A stretch of 64,000 nt of DNA from Gammaproteobacteria bacterium (GCA_021773355.1 JAJFKE010000011.1:62001-126000); one strand, 5' to 3'. Positions 36,310 through 47,623 are shown, numbered from the stretch's first letter. Notes: a model not told the origin generated them from the letters alone. A program made the numbers and translations.

Positions 36310-36576
36310 ACTACAGCAGTCAGAGTCTGAGATATCCCCAAAAAACAATGAGCCAGAGACTCGGCTGTTGTTCCCAGGAAACATCTCCGTTACAGCGGGC
36401 TTACTTCAGCGTTAAATTTTAAATAAAACAAAACCAGCGTTTCCAAGATTTCGTGGGAATATCTCAGAATCAGAGTCGCCCAGCCTTGAGAAGCAGTGGC
36501 AGATAACAGGCATGGGTAATCCCCACAAAATACAGTAAAATGCCCGGCAGCAGAGGCAAACTAACAGGATTGAGGT

Positions 36577-37383
36577 ATGGGTTACTTAACAGGAAAACGA
36601 ATATTAATTCTCGGAGTAGCAAGCAAGTTATCCATAGCTTCGGGCATTGCAGAGGCCATGCACCGCGAAGGCGCAGAACTCGCTTTTACGTATCAGAACG
36701 AAAGATTAAAAGAAAGGGTTCTAAAATTTGCAGGAACCTGGGATTCAAATTTAGTTTTCCCCTGTGATGTATGCAGCGATGAGGAAATATCTGATTTATT
36801 CACACAGCTCGCGAAATCCTGGGATGGACTGGATGGTATTGTACATTGCCTGGCATTTGCTCCCGGCAATGAGCTCGATGGCAATTATGTGGATGTAACC
36901 ACCAGACAGGGGTTTCTCACTGCGCATGAAATCAGCTCATACAGTTTTGTTGCCTTGGCTAAAGCGGCAAGAGCAATGATGCGGGGCAGAAATGGCTCAC
37001 TTCTTACTCTCAGCTATCTCGGCGCAATCCGCAGCCTGCCTAACTATAATGTTATGGGGTTGGCAAAAGCCAGTCTCGAAGCGAATGTACGTTATATGGC
37101 TGCCAGCCTCGGTCCGGAGGGTACACGCGTCAATGCCGTTTCGGCGGGGCCAATCAAGACTCTGGCTGCAGCCGGTATAAAAAGCTTTAGGAAAATGCTC
37201 GAGCACAACGCCAAGCAGACACCACTAAGACGTAACGTGACAATCGCGGAAGTTGGGAATGCGGCAAGCTTTCTCTGCTCAGACCTGGCATCAGGTATAA
37301 GTGGAGAAATCCTCTACGTAGACGGCGGCTTTAATACAACCGCCATGGGGTCGTTAAATGACCTGTCTTCGGAAACTAGCTAG
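36577..37383 (+). CDS. fabI: Enoyl-ACP reductase FabI (NADH)
   Basis: This 268-residue SDR-fold enzyme catalyses the last step of each fatty-acid elongation cycle. The N-terminus [37 protein letters not shown]-like pattern is diagnostic. The catalytic Tyr and Lys lie in [11 protein letters not shown] (Y-x6-K), and [13 protein letters not shown] is the substrate-loop region. Length matches E. coli FabI (262 aa). An AGGATTGAGGT ribosome site precedes the ATG. It converges with ppiD, with only 5 bp between the stop codons and no visible terminator, so overlapping 3' transcripts are likely. Confidence 0.97.
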   Translation: MGYLTGKRILILGVASKLSIASGIAEAMHREGAELAFTYQNERLKERVLKFAGTWDSNLVFPCDVCSDEEISDLFTQLAKSWDGLDGIVHCLAFAPGNELDGNYVDVTTRQGFLTAHEISSYSFVALAKAARAMMRGRNGSLLTLSYLGAIRSLPNYNVMGLAKASLEANVRYMAASLGPEGTRVNAVSAGPIKTLAAAGIKSFRKMLEHNAKQTPLRRNVTIAEVGNAASFLCSDLASGISGEILYVDGGFNTTAMGSLNDLSSETS

Positions 37384-37388
37384 GCCGC

Positions 37389-39278
37389 CTATAAAGACTG
37401 TTCCAAAATACGTGTCTCGATGTCCGCATTTTCTTGCAGGCTACTCATATAGGCCTGAAAGTCACTATTGCCAAGATCAGAAATGATTGAACTAATCATA
37501 CTCTCGCGCTCTGCTTGCGCCAGGGTTTCGATTGACCCGGCCGTTATTTTGTTAAGCTCAATTATTACCGCGGTATCGTTGCTCAGAGTAAGATTGCCGT
37601 ACACCGGCACATTGGGATCAGACAATGACATAGCGAATGCCCGCGTGAGGATTTCCCTGTTCACGCTGCCCTCAGCTCTACCGGCACCCTCTTCAGTCAA
37701 CCATTCCAGCTCATTATCTGCTAACAGCTGATCGACGGGCTCTTCATTTTCGATAGCCGTCACGATTTGATCACTAAGCAGCTGTACCGCTTCACGCTCC
37801 ATACGCGTGCGCAGCAATACGGCGATTTCTGGTTCAACCTCTTCCAAGGGCAGCACACTAGCTTCGATAAATTCTAAGACATTCAATACAACCGCTTGGG
37901 ACGGGTTAAGCTCTACTACTTCGCTATTGTTTCCTTCTACTAGTACTTCTTCGGAGAATGCGGCGGCGATAATTTCTGGATTCGAAAAAATACCGCTGGC
38001 TCCAGTTCGACCAAAGGCACCGCTTACTAGTATATCCATACCGAGTTCGTCTGAGATAGTGTCCAGATCGCCGGTTTCAAAAGCCAAATTAGACAAATTT
38101 TCGAGGCGTTCAGCATAGATAAGTTCCACTTCCGAGCTCTTCAATTCTCTTTCGATGCGTCCTGCCACTTCTTCGAAACCTTGAAAAACATTGTCAGAGT
38201 CTTCTGTCAATTTGACCACATGAACACCAAATTCGGATACTACGGGCTCTGAGACTTCGTTCAGAGACAAAGCCAGAAGCGCCGCTTCTATGGCTTCGGG
38301 AAAAGCCGTACCATCCGTGTATCCAATATCGCCACCCTCTTCAGCCGAAGCGGTGTCGGTTGACAGTTCCAGTGCGATAGCGGCGAAATCCTCGCCATCG
38401 TCAATACGTCGTTTCGCACTGGCGGCGAGTTCTAATGCCGCTTCTTCAGACAAATCATCGCCTACTTCGAATAAAATATGAGAGGCCCGTTTTTCTGCAG
38501 AGCCTTCGAAAGCGTTTCTTTCCGTTTCGTACTGTGCTCTTACTACTCCCTCATCCAACTCTAACTCTTCGGCTATTACGTTTTTATCCAACATGACATA
38601 CCGTACCATGACGGTTTCTTCTTCAGTGAAATCGTCTTGATTTGCCTCGTAGTAGGACTGAATTTCTTGGTCGCTTATTGCCGTGCCAAGTGTACGCGTG
38701 CCCATGGGAATTGATAAATATCGAAAATCTCTTGTTTGTGCGGCTAAACCAGCAATTCGATCAAGCTCAGTGTCAGTAACGAAGGCCGAGCTGGTATAGG
38801 CGTTGGCGGCTTGAGAGAGTAGCATTTGCTGCTGCAAGGTCTCTCTATACAGAGGAACACTGAAACCCTGGCTAGCCATTGTACGAACAGCCAAATCCGC
38901 GTCAAAAACGCCATTGATCTGAAATTGTGGGTTTTCTACAATTGACCTATCTATCCTATCACTGGATACAGAAAGTGCGGCATTTTGAGCGGATTGACGC
39001 AAAAGCACTTCCTCGATAATTTGCCCTAAGGCAATTTGTTCCAGTAAGCCTTGATCCAGCGCATCTGCACTGCCGCCTATGGAATTCAACAGATTTTGGG
39101 TGCTCGCCTGCAATTGGGCCTCTGAGATCTCCTCGCCGTTGATCTCGGCGACCGGTGGAGAAGTGCTGAATCCAGTCATGATCGAATCCACCCCGAACAG
39201 AGCAAAAATGGCAACGATAAATCCAATTATTACTTTGGCTATTACTCCCTGTGAATTGTCTCGTATATCTTGCAGCAT
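37389..39278 (-). CDS. ppiD: Periplasmic folding chaperone PpiD (SurA/parvulin family)
   Basis: This 629-residue protein has a short cytoplasmic N-terminus and one membrane anchor (GVIAKVIIGFIVAIFALFGVDSIM, about residues 11-34), followed by a large acidic periplasmic part. A SurA-N-like region (PPVAEINGEEISEAQLQ) leads into a parvulin domain at about 262-360 (RASHILFEVGDD, then STDTASAEEGGDIGYTDGTAFPEAIEAALLAL). PpiD sits at the Sec translocon and helps outgoing proteins fold; its parvulin domain is often inactive as an isomerase. Its place after hupB in the tig-clpPX-lon-hupB-ppiD order is the standard gammaproteobacterial arrangement. Confidence 0.95.
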   Translation of the reverse strand: MLQDIRDNSQGVIAKVIIGFIVAIFALFGVDSIMTGFSTSPPVAEINGEEISEAQLQASTQNLLNSIGGSADALDQGLLEQIALGQIIEEVLLRQSAQNAALSVSSDRIDRSIVENPQFQINGVFDADLAVRTMASQGFSVPLYRETLQQQMLLSQAANAYTSSAFVTDTELDRIAGLAAQTRDFRYLSIPMGTRTLGTAISDQEIQSYYEANQDDFTEEETVMVRYVMLDKNVIAEELELDEGVVRAQYETERNAFEGSAEKRASHILFEVGDDLSEEAALELAASAKRRIDDGEDFAAIALELSTDTASAEEGGDIGYTDGTAFPEAIEAALLALSLNEVSEPVVSEFGVHVVKLTEDSDNVFQGFEEVAGRIERELKSSEVELIYAERLENLSNLAFETGDLDTISDELGMDILVSGAFGRTGASGIFSNPEIIAAAFSEEVLVEGNNSEVVELNPSQAVVLNVLEFIEASVLPLEEVEPEIAVLLRTRMEREAVQLLSDQIVTAIENEEPVDQLLADNELEWLTEEGAGRAEGSVNREILTRAFAMSLSDPNVPVYGNLTLSNDTAVIIELNKITAGSIETLAQAERESMISSIISDLGNSDFQAYMSSLQENADIETRILEQSL

Positions 39279-39353
39279 AGTTTTTCCTAAAATTCACAAT
39301 ATCATGAATCAATATAATCAACTCACTAGTGAGTTAAGTAGTGTTATTCGTAA

Positions 39354-39381
39354 ACCAAAAAAGGCGCATCATAGATGCGCC
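39354..39381 (-). terminator. Terminator downstream of hupB
   Basis: On the minus strand GGCGCATC and GATGCGCC pair perfectly around a 3-nt loop and are followed by a run of T residues (TTTTTTGGTTTACG). It lies about 150 bp after the hupB stop and 76 bp before the ppiD start. It should end the hupB transcript and isolate ppiD. Confidence 0.8.
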
Positions 39382-39528
39382 CTACTAAACTATTGGGAAC
39401 TGCGTGGATAAGAAATGACATATCCGATCAATATCTGATTCACCAGAGCAATATCCATGCGGTGATCAGACCTACTACCGAAATAAAATTTCAGGCAATA
39501 TTATTGAACTCGCAGTCCAATCAACTTA

Positions 39529-39804
39529 TTAAGAGTTGACAGAATCCTTAAGTGCTTTACCCGCCTTGAAGCTGGGTACACGAGCTGCTTTAATTTGAAT
39601 TGGCTCACCAGTTTGGGGATTGCGACCAGTTCTAGCCGCTCTGTGTTTGGTTGCAAAAGTACCAAAACCTACCAACACAACTGGATCTTCTTTCTTCAAT
39701 GAATCCGTAATTGCATCAATCATTGCATCAATAGCACGACCAGCAGCAGCTTTAGGAAGGTCCGCACTTGCGGCAACAGCATCTATTAATTCTGATTTAT
39801 TCAC
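39529..39804 (-). CDS. hupB: DNA-binding protein HU (beta type)
   Basis: This 91-residue histone-like protein bends and compacts DNA. It begins [29 protein letters not shown] and contains the family signature [28 protein letters not shown] in the DNA-binding arms. The start is a GTG at 39804, chosen because AAGGGGA lies just before it and no in-frame ATG fits. The 200-bp AT-rich region upstream (39805-40017) separates it from lon and probably holds its own promoter. The hairpin at 39354-39381 ends the transcript. Confidence 0.96.
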   Translation of the reverse strand: MNKSELIDAVAASADLPKAAAGRAIDAMIDAITDSLKKEDPVVLVGFGTFATKHRAARTGRNPQTGEPIQIKAARVPSFKAGKALKDSVNS

Positions 39805-40017
39805 GTTATCCCCTTTTTCTTAATTGAAAGTGATTTTCTTATCATTGAATGCCTAAAAAATGCTGGTGTATGAGTGACAAATTACAGAGTCAAAATACAC
39901 TATTTCTAAGCTCTGGTTTAATCTAATTCTATTCCCAAAAATATGACGTAAACCTGCCGTATTACCTGGCCTTTATACCAATTGCCTGAAAGCCATGTCA
40001 ACAGAAAACACGCGGTA

Positions 40018-42447
40018 TCAGTGCGTATTTATGTGCTTTTCATCATTACTTTTATCAATATCCTCTTGCTTTGCTTCTTTTTCTGATGGCGGGTTTTTAT
40101 CATCACTCAAAGCCGTAGGTTGATACTGAAGAGCATGTTCCAAAACTTGATCAATCCAGCGCACAGGAATGATCTCCAAATCCGCCTTAATATTATCTGG
40201 AATTTCTTTCAAGTCTCTTTCGTTGTCGGCAGGAATTATCACAGTTTTAATATTTCCTCGATGCGCAGCAAGTAATTTTTCTTTAAGACCGCCTATCTTT
40301 AGTACTTGACCGCGCAAAGTTATTTCCCCGGTCATCGCAACATCGGAACGTACGGGTATTGAGGTAAGCACCGAAACCAAAGCCGTGCACATACCTACAC
40401 CTGCACTTGGTCCATCCTTTGGTGTGGCTCCTTCCGGAACGTGGATATGCAAGTCAAATTTTTCGTGAAAATTTGCAGCGAGTCCCAGTGATCTGGCGCG
40501 ACTTCTGACCACAGTTAAAGCGGCCTGAATTGATTCCTGCATGACATCGCCAAGCGATCCCGTTTTTGTAGTCTTACCCTTCCCTTCCACTGCCATCGCT
40601 TCAATGGTTAACAACTCCCCTCCGACTGATGTCCAGGCAAGCCCATTCACCTGTCCTATGAGGTTTTCTTCTTCCGCCTTGCCATAATCATACTTGCGTA
40701 CACCAGAAAACTGCTCCAATAGCTCAGAATTAAGATCTATAGTCTTCCCGTCTTTCTGCAAAGAATTCTCTTTTACTACTTTTCGGCAGATCTTCGCGAT
40801 TTCACGCTCCAAACCACGCACACCCGCTTCTCGGGTGTAGTACCGTACCAGATCCTGAATCGGCTCCTCATTAAAAAGCAATTCTGTATCCTTCACGCCA
40901 TTGTTCTTCTTTTGTTTGGGAATTAGATAACGCTCCGCAATATTGATCTTTTCTTCTTCGGTATAGCCTGGAATCCGAATTACTTCCATACGGTCTAAAA
41001 GTGGCTCAGGTATATTCATACTGTTTGAGGTACAAACAAACATGACTTCAGACAGGTCATAATCGACTTCGAGATAGTGGTCATTGAAGCTGTGGTTTTG
41101 CTCTGGATCCAGCACCTCCAATAATGCGGACGCAGGATCTCCACGATTATCCATGCCCATTTTGTCAATCTCATCTAGCAGGAATAGCGGGTTTTTGACG
41201 CCTATTTTTGATAGTTTCTGCAATAACTTACCCGGCAAAGAGCCTATATAAGTTTTTCGATGGCCACGAATTTCGGCTTCATCTCTTACGCCGCCCAAAG
41301 CCATACGTACAAACTTTCTATTTGTGGCTCTTGCAATAGATTCGCCAAGTGAAGTCTTGCCTACACCGGGAGGGCCAACCAAGCAGAGGATAGGAGCCTT
41401 AAGTTTCTTAACGCGTTTCTGTACCGCGAGGTACTCTAGAATTCGTTCCTTAACTTCTTTAAGACCATAGTGATCATTCTCTAGTATTTCTTCCGCTTTA
41501 ACTAAATCCATGCGGACTTTCGATCGCTTCTTCCACGGAATACTTACCATCCAATCCAGGTAGGTGCGCACCACTGATGCTTCCGATGACATCGGCGACA
41601 TGAGTTTTAGCTTGTTCAGCTCAGAAATTGCTTTTTCTTTCGCCTCCTTTGGCATACCCGCATCATCGATACGTAATTTCAGTTCTTCCGCTTCATTCGG
41701 TACATCATCCATTTCACCCATTTCTTTCTGGATGGCTTTCATCTGTTCGTTTAAATAGTACTCGCGCTGACTTTTCTCCATCTGCTTCTTAACGCGACCG
41801 CGGATGCGTTTTTCTACCTGAAACAGGTCGATTTCCGACTCAATTAACGCCATCAAATGTTCAATTCTGGCCTGAAGAGAAACCAGCTCCAACAGATTTT
41901 GCTTTTCCTGAAGCTGCAATGTCATGTGATTGGCTATCGTATCCACTAAGCGCCCCGGCTCATCGATACTGGAAATTGATGTCATAACCTCTGGTGGGAT
42001 CTTCTTGCTAAGCTGCACGTACTGCTCAAACTGAGAAAGTAGTGAACGAATTAAGAGTGCAGATTCTTTCTCGGGTACTTGCTCTGAATGTAGAACAATA
42101 GTTTCTGCTCGGAAATGATCCGCGTCGAAACTGACGTTTCGAAGCTGGGCTCTATCTAAGCCTTCAACCAGCACTTTAACTGTGCCATCCGGAAGGCGTA
42201 TTAATTGCAGAATGGTCGCGACAGTACCAATTTGATACAAGTCATTTGCTGCCGGCTCATCATCCGATGCATTTTTTTGCGCAACCAATAACACTTGCTT
42301 GTTACTGGTCATGGCCACTTCCAGAGCCTTTATGGATTTAGGCCTACCGACGAAAAGGGGCTGGACTATTTGTGGATATACCACCACATCACGCAAAGGC
42401 AGGAGTGGGAAAACTGTGTTGTTGGAATCGACCGCAGATATGCTCAT
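40018..42447 (-). CDS. lon: ATP-dependent protease Lon
   Basis: This 809-residue AAA+ protease degrades misfolded and regulatory proteins. It has an N-terminal LON substrate domain ([23 protein letters not shown]), a coiled-coil region, and Walker [20 protein letters not shown] near residue 355. Walker B is [11 protein letters not shown] near 420. The protease domain has catalytic Ser in [17 protein letters not shown] near 680 and Lys in [19 protein letters not shown] near 722. The C-terminus has an extra charged, disordered tail ([21 protein letters not shown]), which accounts for the length above E. coli's 784 aa. It follows clpX after 135 bp. Confidence 0.97.
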   Translation of the reverse strand: MSISAVDSNNTVFPLLPLRDVVVYPQIVQPLFVGRPKSIKALEVAMTSNKQVLLVAQKNASDDEPAANDLYQIGTVATILQLIRLPDGTVKVLVEGLDRAQLRNVSFDADHFRAETIVLHSEQVPEKESALLIRSLLSQFEQYVQLSKKIPPEVMTSISSIDEPGRLVDTIANHMTLQLQEKQNLLELVSLQARIEHLMALIESEIDLFQVEKRIRGRVKKQMEKSQREYYLNEQMKAIQKEMGEMDDVPNEAEELKLRIDDAGMPKEAKEKAISELNKLKLMSPMSSEASVVRTYLDWMVSIPWKKRSKVRMDLVKAEEILENDHYGLKEVKERILEYLAVQKRVKKLKAPILCLVGPPGVGKTSLGESIARATNRKFVRMALGGVRDEAEIRGHRKTYIGSLPGKLLQKLSKIGVKNPLFLLDEIDKMGMDNRGDPASALLEVLDPEQNHSFNDHYLEVDYDLSEVMFVCTSNSMNIPEPLLDRMEVIRIPGYTEEEKINIAERYLIPKQKKNNGVKDTELLFNEEPIQDLVRYYTREAGVRGLEREIAKICRKVVKENSLQKDGKTIDLNSELLEQFSGVRKYDYGKAEEENLIGQVNGLAWTSVGGELLTIEAMAVEGKGKTTKTGSLGDVMQESIQAALTVVRSRARSLGLAANFHEKFDLHIHVPEGATPKDGPSAGVGMCTALVSVLTSIPVRSDVAMTGEITLRGQVLKIGGLKEKLLAAHRGNIKTVIIPADNERDLKEIPDNIKADLEIIPVRWIDQVLEHALQYQPTALSDDKNPPSEKEAKQEDIDKSNDEKHINTH

Positions 42448-42582
42448 ATACTACTCTAAGAATTTATGGATACGCATACCAACTGCGCATTTAAGATGAA
42501 TCCGGCCGGTCCGTAAAGCCTGCTTCAAGAGATGGAGCCAACGCTAAAAATATCAAGGCGTTAACGGAACTTTATCAGCTCT

Positions 42583-43869
42583 TTATTCATCCCCAGCAGA
42601 TTTGCTCTGCTGCTCGATATTTTCATACATCAACAAGGGTTCGGACTCGCCTTCGATCACCGCCGCATCGATAACAACCTTGCTGACTCTATCCAGTGAA
42701 GGAATCTTGTACATAGAATCCAGTAGAACTGTTTCCATAATAGAACGCAAACCTCGAGCACCGGTTTTACGCTCCTGCGCCTTTCGCGCTATTGCTTTCA
42801 AGGCATCGTCGCGGAATTGAATTTCTACGCCTTCCATTTCAAACAGTTTCGAATACTGCTTAGTCAACGAATTTTTAGGCTCCTGGATTATGCGCATCAG
42901 CGCATCGAGATCCAATTCATCAAGGGTTGCTATCATCGGCAATCTGCCGACGAATTCAGGAATTAAGCCATATTTAACCAAATCTTCCGGTTCCACTGCG
43001 CGCAGAGTTTCACCTACCTTGCTCTCATCGTCTTTGGATCGAACCTCGGCCGAAAAACCTATTCCGCTCTTATCTGAGCGATCTCTTATAATCCTGTCTA
43101 AACCGGCGAATGCACCACCACAAATAAACAGGATATTTGCTGTATCTACCTGCAGGAACTCCTGCTGAGGGTGTTTCCTCCCTCCCTGCGGAGGTACGGA
43201 GGCAACAGTGCCCTCTATTAACTTCAATAATGCTTGCTGGACGCCCTCGCCGGACACGTCTCTGGTGATCGAGGGGTTGTCGGACTTGCGGGAAATTTTA
43301 TCGATTTCATCGATATAAACAATTCCTATTTGTGCTTTCTCAACATCGTAGTCACATTTCTGCAGCAGCTTCTGAATAATGTTTTCAACATCTTCACCTA
43401 CATAACCTGCTTCAGTTAAGGTAGTCGCATCAGCAATAGTGAAGGGAACGTCCAACAAACGAGCCAAAGTTTCTGCTAGCAGTGTCTTCCCCGTGCCTGT
43501 GGGGCCCACCATCAAGATATTGCTTTTGCTGAGCTCCACTTCACCTTTGGATTTGTCGTAATTCAGCCGTTTGTAGTGGTTATATACAGCAACCGAAAGA
43601 ACCTTTTTGGCGTTTTCCTGACCAATTACGTATTCGTCCAGGGTATTCTTGATTTCCTCAGGAATAGGTAGCTTGCGTGTGCTGGTTTCTGTGTCTTTTT
43701 CTTGAATCTCTTCTCGAATGATATCGTTGCATAGATCCACACATTCATCGCAGACGAATACGGATGGCCCGGCGATTAACTTACGAACCTCATGCTGGCT
43801 TTTGCCGCAGAAGGAGCAGTATAGCAATTTGCCGTTATCATCGCCTTTATTGAAATTATCGTCTGACAT
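42583..43869 (-). CDS. clpX: ClpX, ATPase subunit of the ClpXP protease
   Basis: This 428-residue AAA+ unfoldase has an N-terminal C4 zinc domain ([16 protein letters not shown] then [10 protein letters not shown]). Walker A is [17 protein letters not shown], Walker B is [13 protein letters not shown], the pore loop is [17 protein letters not shown], and the sensor-2 segment is [12 protein letters not shown]. The ClpP-docking tripeptide IGF is present in [13 protein letters not shown]. Length matches E. coli ClpX (424 aa). It lies about 160 bp downstream of clpP on the same strand. Confidence 0.97.
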   Translation of the reverse strand: MSDDNFNKGDDNGKLLYCSFCGKSQHEVRKLIAGPSVFVCDECVDLCNDIIREEIQEKDTETSTRKLPIPEEIKNTLDEYVIGQENAKKVLSVAVYNHYKRLNYDKSKGEVELSKSNILMVGPTGTGKTLLAETLARLLDVPFTIADATTLTEAGYVGEDVENIIQKLLQKCDYDVEKAQIGIVYIDEIDKISRKSDNPSITRDVSGEGVQQALLKLIEGTVASVPPQGGRKHPQQEFLQVDTANILFICGGAFAGLDRIIRDRSDKSGIGFSAEVRSKDDESKVGETLRAVEPEDLVKYGLIPEFVGRLPMIATLDELDLDALMRIIQEPKNSLTKQYSKLFEMEGVEIQFRDDALKAIARKAQERKTGARGLRSIMETVLLDSMYKIPSLDRVSKVVIDAAVIEGESEPLLMYENIEQQSKSAGDE

Positions 43870-44028
43870 CTCAACTACAACCTAGCTCTATTAATCGAAA
43901 CCCCAATCTCACAGGGTATCTCTATACTGTTCAAGACCGCTATATACTACGGCCACCTCACTGAATTCCTGAAATCCAGATAATACCTAAAATGGAGCCG
44001 TTTAGACTGAATTGCAAGTCCAATTCTA

Positions 44029-44670
44029 CTAAGCACCTATGCTCTCTACACCCTTATTATCTACTCTTCGCTCAATTACTTTATCCACTAAGCCATAATC
44101 ACGGGCCTCTTCGGCGCTCATGAAATTATCTCGCTCCGTATCTTTTGCGATTGTTTCCTTCGATTGACCACTGTGTTCTGCAAGCAGAACATTAAGACTC
44201 TTGCGCATCTTTATGATTTCATTAGCTTGTATCTCAATATCTGATGCTTGTCCTTGGGCTCCTCCACTGGGTTGATGGATCATCATTCGAGCGTGAGGAA
44301 GGGCCAATCTTTTCCCTTTTTTGCCACCGGCCAACAACATTGCCCCCATACTCGCAGCCTGTCCGATACACATGGTACTCACATCTGGCTTGATATACTG
44401 CATGGTGTCATAAATGGAAAGCCCCGCCGTAACGGACCCTCCCGGAGAGTTTATATATAGATGTATGTCTTTGTCGGGGTTCTCAGACTCCAAGAATAGC
44501 ATCTGAGCAACAATCAGATTGGCCATATGGTCTTCAACCTGCCCGGTCATGAATATCACTCGGTCTTTCAGTAACCTGGAATAGATATCGTAGGAACGCT
44601 CACCGCGTGCGGTTTGCTCAACAACCATGGGCACCAGGGCGGCCGTGGTTTCAATGAAGGGGTTTGACAT
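44029..44670 (-). CDS. clpP: ClpP serine protease subunit
   Basis: This 213-residue subunit of the tetradecameric Clp protease has all three catalytic residues: Ser in [16 protein letters not shown] near residue 104, His in [17 protein letters not shown] near 129, and Asp in [21 protein letters not shown] near 178. The N-terminal axial-loop and propeptide region ([23 protein letters not shown]) is present. It stands between tig and clpX in the canonical order and pairs with ClpX here; no clpA is seen in the window. Confidence 0.97.
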   Translation of the reverse strand: MSNPFIETTAALVPMVVEQTARGERSYDIYSRLLKDRVIFMTGQVEDHMANLIVAQMLFLESENPDKDIHLYINSPGGSVTAGLSIYDTMQYIKPDVSTMCIGQAASMGAMLLAGGKKGKRLALPHARMMIHQPSGGAQGQASDIEIQANEIIKMRKSLNVLLAEHSGQSKETIAKDTERDNFMSAEEARDYGLVDKVIERRVDNKGVESIGA

Positions 44671-44750
44671 TAATTCATATTCCTCTGATATCCAAACAAA
44701 TACCCCTTATTTTCGGGGGCTCGACAAAACTAATTAATACTCTAGGACTA

Positions 44751-46091
44751 CTAGTCCTCTGACTCAGTCTCAGCGTCTGCAGCCGCTGGCTTTTCTTCCG
44801 GTTTAATTAACTCCTGATAATTCACCTGCTTTTCGGTGACCAATGACTCTTCAATAATATAGTCAAATACCTGATCTTCAAGGACTGACGACTCGATAGT
44901 GGCAAGCTGTTCCTTGTTCCCGTAGTACCAATTAACCACATCATCCGGCGATTCATAAGTTGAGGCCAATTCCTCAATGGCTTCGCGCACCTTAGTTGGG
45001 TCTGCTTTCAGTTCTCGCTGCTGGATAATTTCTCCTAGTAACAGACCTAACAGTACTCGCCGCGCCGCTTGAACCTTAAATAATTCATCGGGCAACATAT
45101 TCGCGTCGATGTTTTGCCCTCCGCCAAATTGTTGCAGTGCCTGCTGACGTAATTGCTCTATCTCGCCAGCAACCAATGCATCCGGTATCTCGACCTCGAC
45201 TGCGTCAACCAGGCTATCCATCACCTTGGTCTTCAATTTATTTCGACTCGCTGTTTTCAGTTCGCGTCGCATATTATTAGTGACTTCTTCACGGAAAGCT
45301 TCGTCACCACCCGCTTCAACTCCAAAACTTTTGTAAAACTCGTCATCAATCTTAGGAAGAACTTGTTCACTAACCGAATTTAGAGTTATTTCGAAGACAA
45401 CTTCTTTATCTGCAAAATCCTTATTGTGATATTTCTCGGGAAATTTAAGGTCGAGAGTAAATATGTCTCCAGCTGATCTCCCTTCTATACCAGCCTCAAA
45501 ACCTGGAATCATTTTCTCGGACCCCAACACCAGGTTTGTACCCTTGGCACTGCCACCTTCAAATTCTCCACCATCCAGACGGCCTACGAAGTCAATATTG
45601 ACCATATCCTTACTAACCGCGGCTCGCTCTGCTGTTTCCCAAGTCTGTCTCTGCTCCCTCAGGGTCTCAATCATCTCATCTACATCTGTGTCGGTAATTT
45701 CGGCTCCCAGACGTTCCAGCTCAATCTTGGAAAAATCCGGTAGGGTGATTTCAGGATAAACCTGAAAAGTTGCAACGAACTCAAGGTCTTCGCCTTCTTT
45801 CAGATTCTTAGGGTCAATGCTCGGTTGGCCAGCTGGCTTTAGGCTCTCTTGATCTATGGCCTGATAGAACGATTGACTCATCAGCTCACCCACTACTTCC
45901 TGTCTAACCCCCGCGCCAAATTTGCTCTTGATAACCTTGAAAGGTACTTTGCCCTGCCGAAAACCATTCAGCTTCACATTTCTAGCAGCTTCTTGCAGAC
46001 GGTTATTAACAGCAGAATCAACCTGATCGCTGGGAACAGCGATGGTCATTTTTCTTTCTAATCCCTGTGTAGTTTCGACGGAAACTTGCAT
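44751..46091 (-). CDS. tig: Trigger factor
   Basis: This 446-residue ribosome-bound chaperone and peptidyl-prolyl isomerase has the ribosome-binding signature GFRQGKVP near residue 43. A central FKBP-type domain occupies about 150-245 (INIDFVGRLDGGEFEGGSAKG, then MIPGFEAGIEGRSAGD). A long helical C-terminal chaperone domain ends in an acidic tail (EEKPAAADAETESED). Length is close to E. coli (432 aa). It is the first gene of the tig-clpP-clpX-lon series; the 310-bp gap to mobA (46092-46403) is shared by two divergent promoters and shows no other gene. Confidence 0.97.
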   Translation of the reverse strand: MQVSVETTQGLERKMTIAVPSDQVDSAVNNRLQEAARNVKLNGFRQGKVPFKVIKSKFGAGVRQEVVGELMSQSFYQAIDQESLKPAGQPSIDPKNLKEGEDLEFVATFQVYPEITLPDFSKIELERLGAEITDTDVDEMIETLREQRQTWETAERAAVSKDMVNIDFVGRLDGGEFEGGSAKGTNLVLGSEKMIPGFEAGIEGRSAGDIFTLDLKFPEKYHNKDFADKEVVFEITLNSVSEQVLPKIDDEFYKSFGVEAGGDEAFREEVTNNMRRELKTASRNKLKTKVMDSLVDAVEVEIPDALVAGEIEQLRQQALQQFGGGQNIDANMLPDELFKVQAARRVLLGLLLGEIIQQRELKADPTKVREAIEELASTYESPDDVVNWYYGNKEQLATIESSVLEDQVFDYIIEESLVTEKQVNYQELIKPEEKPAAADAETESED

Positions 46092-46403
46092 GTATGAACC
46101 TCTTCACTTCTGAGCATTAACTCAGAATTGTTAATATCGAGCAGTATCGAGATATTGTACTGAATAAATCTGGATATTGGTTAGCGACAGCTTGACTAAC
46201 TGATTGGGCAACTTATTGATTTTACAACTTTTCAACAAACTAACGGACTATCCGCTTGCCCGCAAAGTGCGCGATTTTCCCATATCGATATCGGAGTTTC
46301 AATCACAGATTAGGGTCATGATTAGTTGCTGAAACGCTGCGGAATTTATAATCGGCTCAAATCAGTGCATTATGCCTATCAGGTGAAAGGTGGTTTTCTG
46401 GTA

Positions 46404-47027
46404 ATGACTGATATTTCTCAAATAGGCGGCGTTATTCTAGCTGGTGGCAAGGCATCAAGAATGGGCTACCGCGATAAGGCACTGCTCCATTTGCACGGGA
46501 AAACTATCATTCAGCATGTCATAGATCGCGCTAAACCACAGGTCAGTTCTCTGCTTATTAGTGTTAATCGCAACCCACAGCGCTATAAAGAGCTTAATTT
46601 ACCGCTAGTTGCAGATGTCACTAATAGCTACGAAGGCCCCTTAGTGGGTATCTATAGCGCCATGTGTTGGTTCCAAAAACCAATGAATAATCAGGACATG
46701 AAATACCTTGCCTGCTTTGCAGGCGACGTCCCAGAATTTCCAATTGATTTTGTTAAGCTGTTAACTACACATCTTGATCGCGGCTCAGTAAAAATAGCTT
46801 ACTGCAGCATTCAGGATCATATTCAGCCACTGTTCTCTGTTTGGAACATGCAGCTTATTCCTGAAATCAAGGCGGCGATCGATCGCGGAATCTTCGGCCC
46901 CAAATTGCTTTTCGGTGACATAGAAAATGTTCAGGTAGATATACGCTCCAGTCGACCAGGCAGTTTTCTAAACATAAACTCGATTGCGGATCTCCATCAG
47001 GCAGAGCGAACGATTTTGGAAAAATAA
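46404..47027 (+). CDS. mobA: Molybdenum cofactor guanylyltransferase MobA
   Basis: This protein of about 207 residues transfers GMP to molybdopterin to make the MGD form of the cofactor used by DMSO-reductase-type enzymes. The nucleotide-binding signature is GGVILAGGKASRMGYRDKALLHLHGK, followed by YEGPLVGIYSAMCWF and CFAGDVPEFPIDFV, the expected metal-site Asp. The ORF track starts at 46326, but the ATG at 46404 (MTDISQIGGVILAGG) has AGGTGG upstream and fits the family length. No other Moco gene or molybdoenzyme is in the window. Confidence 0.93.
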   Translation: MTDISQIGGVILAGGKASRMGYRDKALLHLHGKTIIQHVIDRAKPQVSSLLISVNRNPQRYKELNLPLVADVTNSYEGPLVGIYSAMCWFQKPMNNQDMKYLACFAGDVPEFPIDFVKLLTTHLDRGSVKIAYCSIQDHIQPLFSVWNMQLIPEIKAAIDRGIFGPKLLFGDIENVQVDIRSSRPGSFLNINSIADLHQAERTILEK

Positions 47028-47273
47028 ATCCAATAGAAGTGCTCAATATTTGTTCAACTGGGAAAAATTTTACTCTTAGAAGAGAGGCGTATCTTATTGT
47101 TTAAGAACAAGAAAAGCAGAGGCCTAATTTTTCAAAAGAATCCGCATCCCGTTGTTTTCTATGGATTTTCAATACTTTTGAATTTGAAGCTAATTATTTT
47201 TAGCTAACGCATATGGCATATTTTTTGCGCTCTTCTAAAAATTTATAACTGGGATTATTGTGCACTTACTCGT

Positions 47274-47339
47274 CAGCTTAGGGTTACTCACCGACACTTG
47301 AGTTGGACTGACAAAACAATCAGCAGTAACCCTAGGCTG
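47274..47339. other. Long inverted repeat in the mobA-DUF6316 intergenic region
   Basis: CAGCTTAGGGTTACT at 47274-47288 pairs with AGTAACCCTAGGCTG at 47325-47339, 15 bp with a single G-T mismatch, around a 36-nt loop. There is no U-tract after it, so it is not a simple intrinsic terminator. The 395-bp gap 47028-47422 is otherwise AT-rich with no convincing gene. TATACT at about 47383 could be a -10 box for the DUF6316 gene. It could be a structured small RNA, a 5' leader element or a protein-binding site. Confidence 0.55.
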
Positions 47340-47422
47340 GCGGAGACCACAACTTACTCTTTTCATCTTTCTCGTGAGATGGGTATACTGAAAAAAATAA
47401 TTATAAGAGAAAAAACTGAGCA

Positions 47423-47623
47423 ATGTCTGATTCCCGACGCCAAGATTCCTCGAATGACTCTTCTGTAAATCGCAGTGAACGAATATTTAGTCAGCAAAAT
47501 TTGTGGTACTTCAAAATTCGTGAAGGTGACGAAGTTGGTCCCTTCCGATATCGCTCTGAAGCCCAAAGCAACCTGGAGCGATTCATGGAACAATTAGAAG
47601 AAAAATTGAAATCTTCTCAATAA
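47423..47623 (+). CDS. DUF6316 family small protein
   Basis: This 66-residue protein has a hydrophilic N-terminus and then the conserved core LWYFKIREGDEVGPFRYRSEAQSNLERFME, which I recognise as the DUF6316 pattern (WYF-x-REG-x-x-GPF-x-x-x-x-EA) common in Pseudomonas and relatives. The function is unknown. The YF...REG..GPF pattern looks like a small beta-hairpin module. It has its own upstream region and is 181 bp ahead of the HD-GYP gene on the same strand. Confidence 0.82.
   Translation: MSDSRRQDSSNDSSVNRSERIFSQQNLWYFKIREGDEVGPFRYRSEAQSNLERFMEQLEEKLKSSQ

Noticed and set aside
36310-36576. Terminator or small RNA between the POT transporter and fabI
   Set aside because: I looked for a GC stem followed by a T run and found only scattered weak dyads; nothing strong enough to report.
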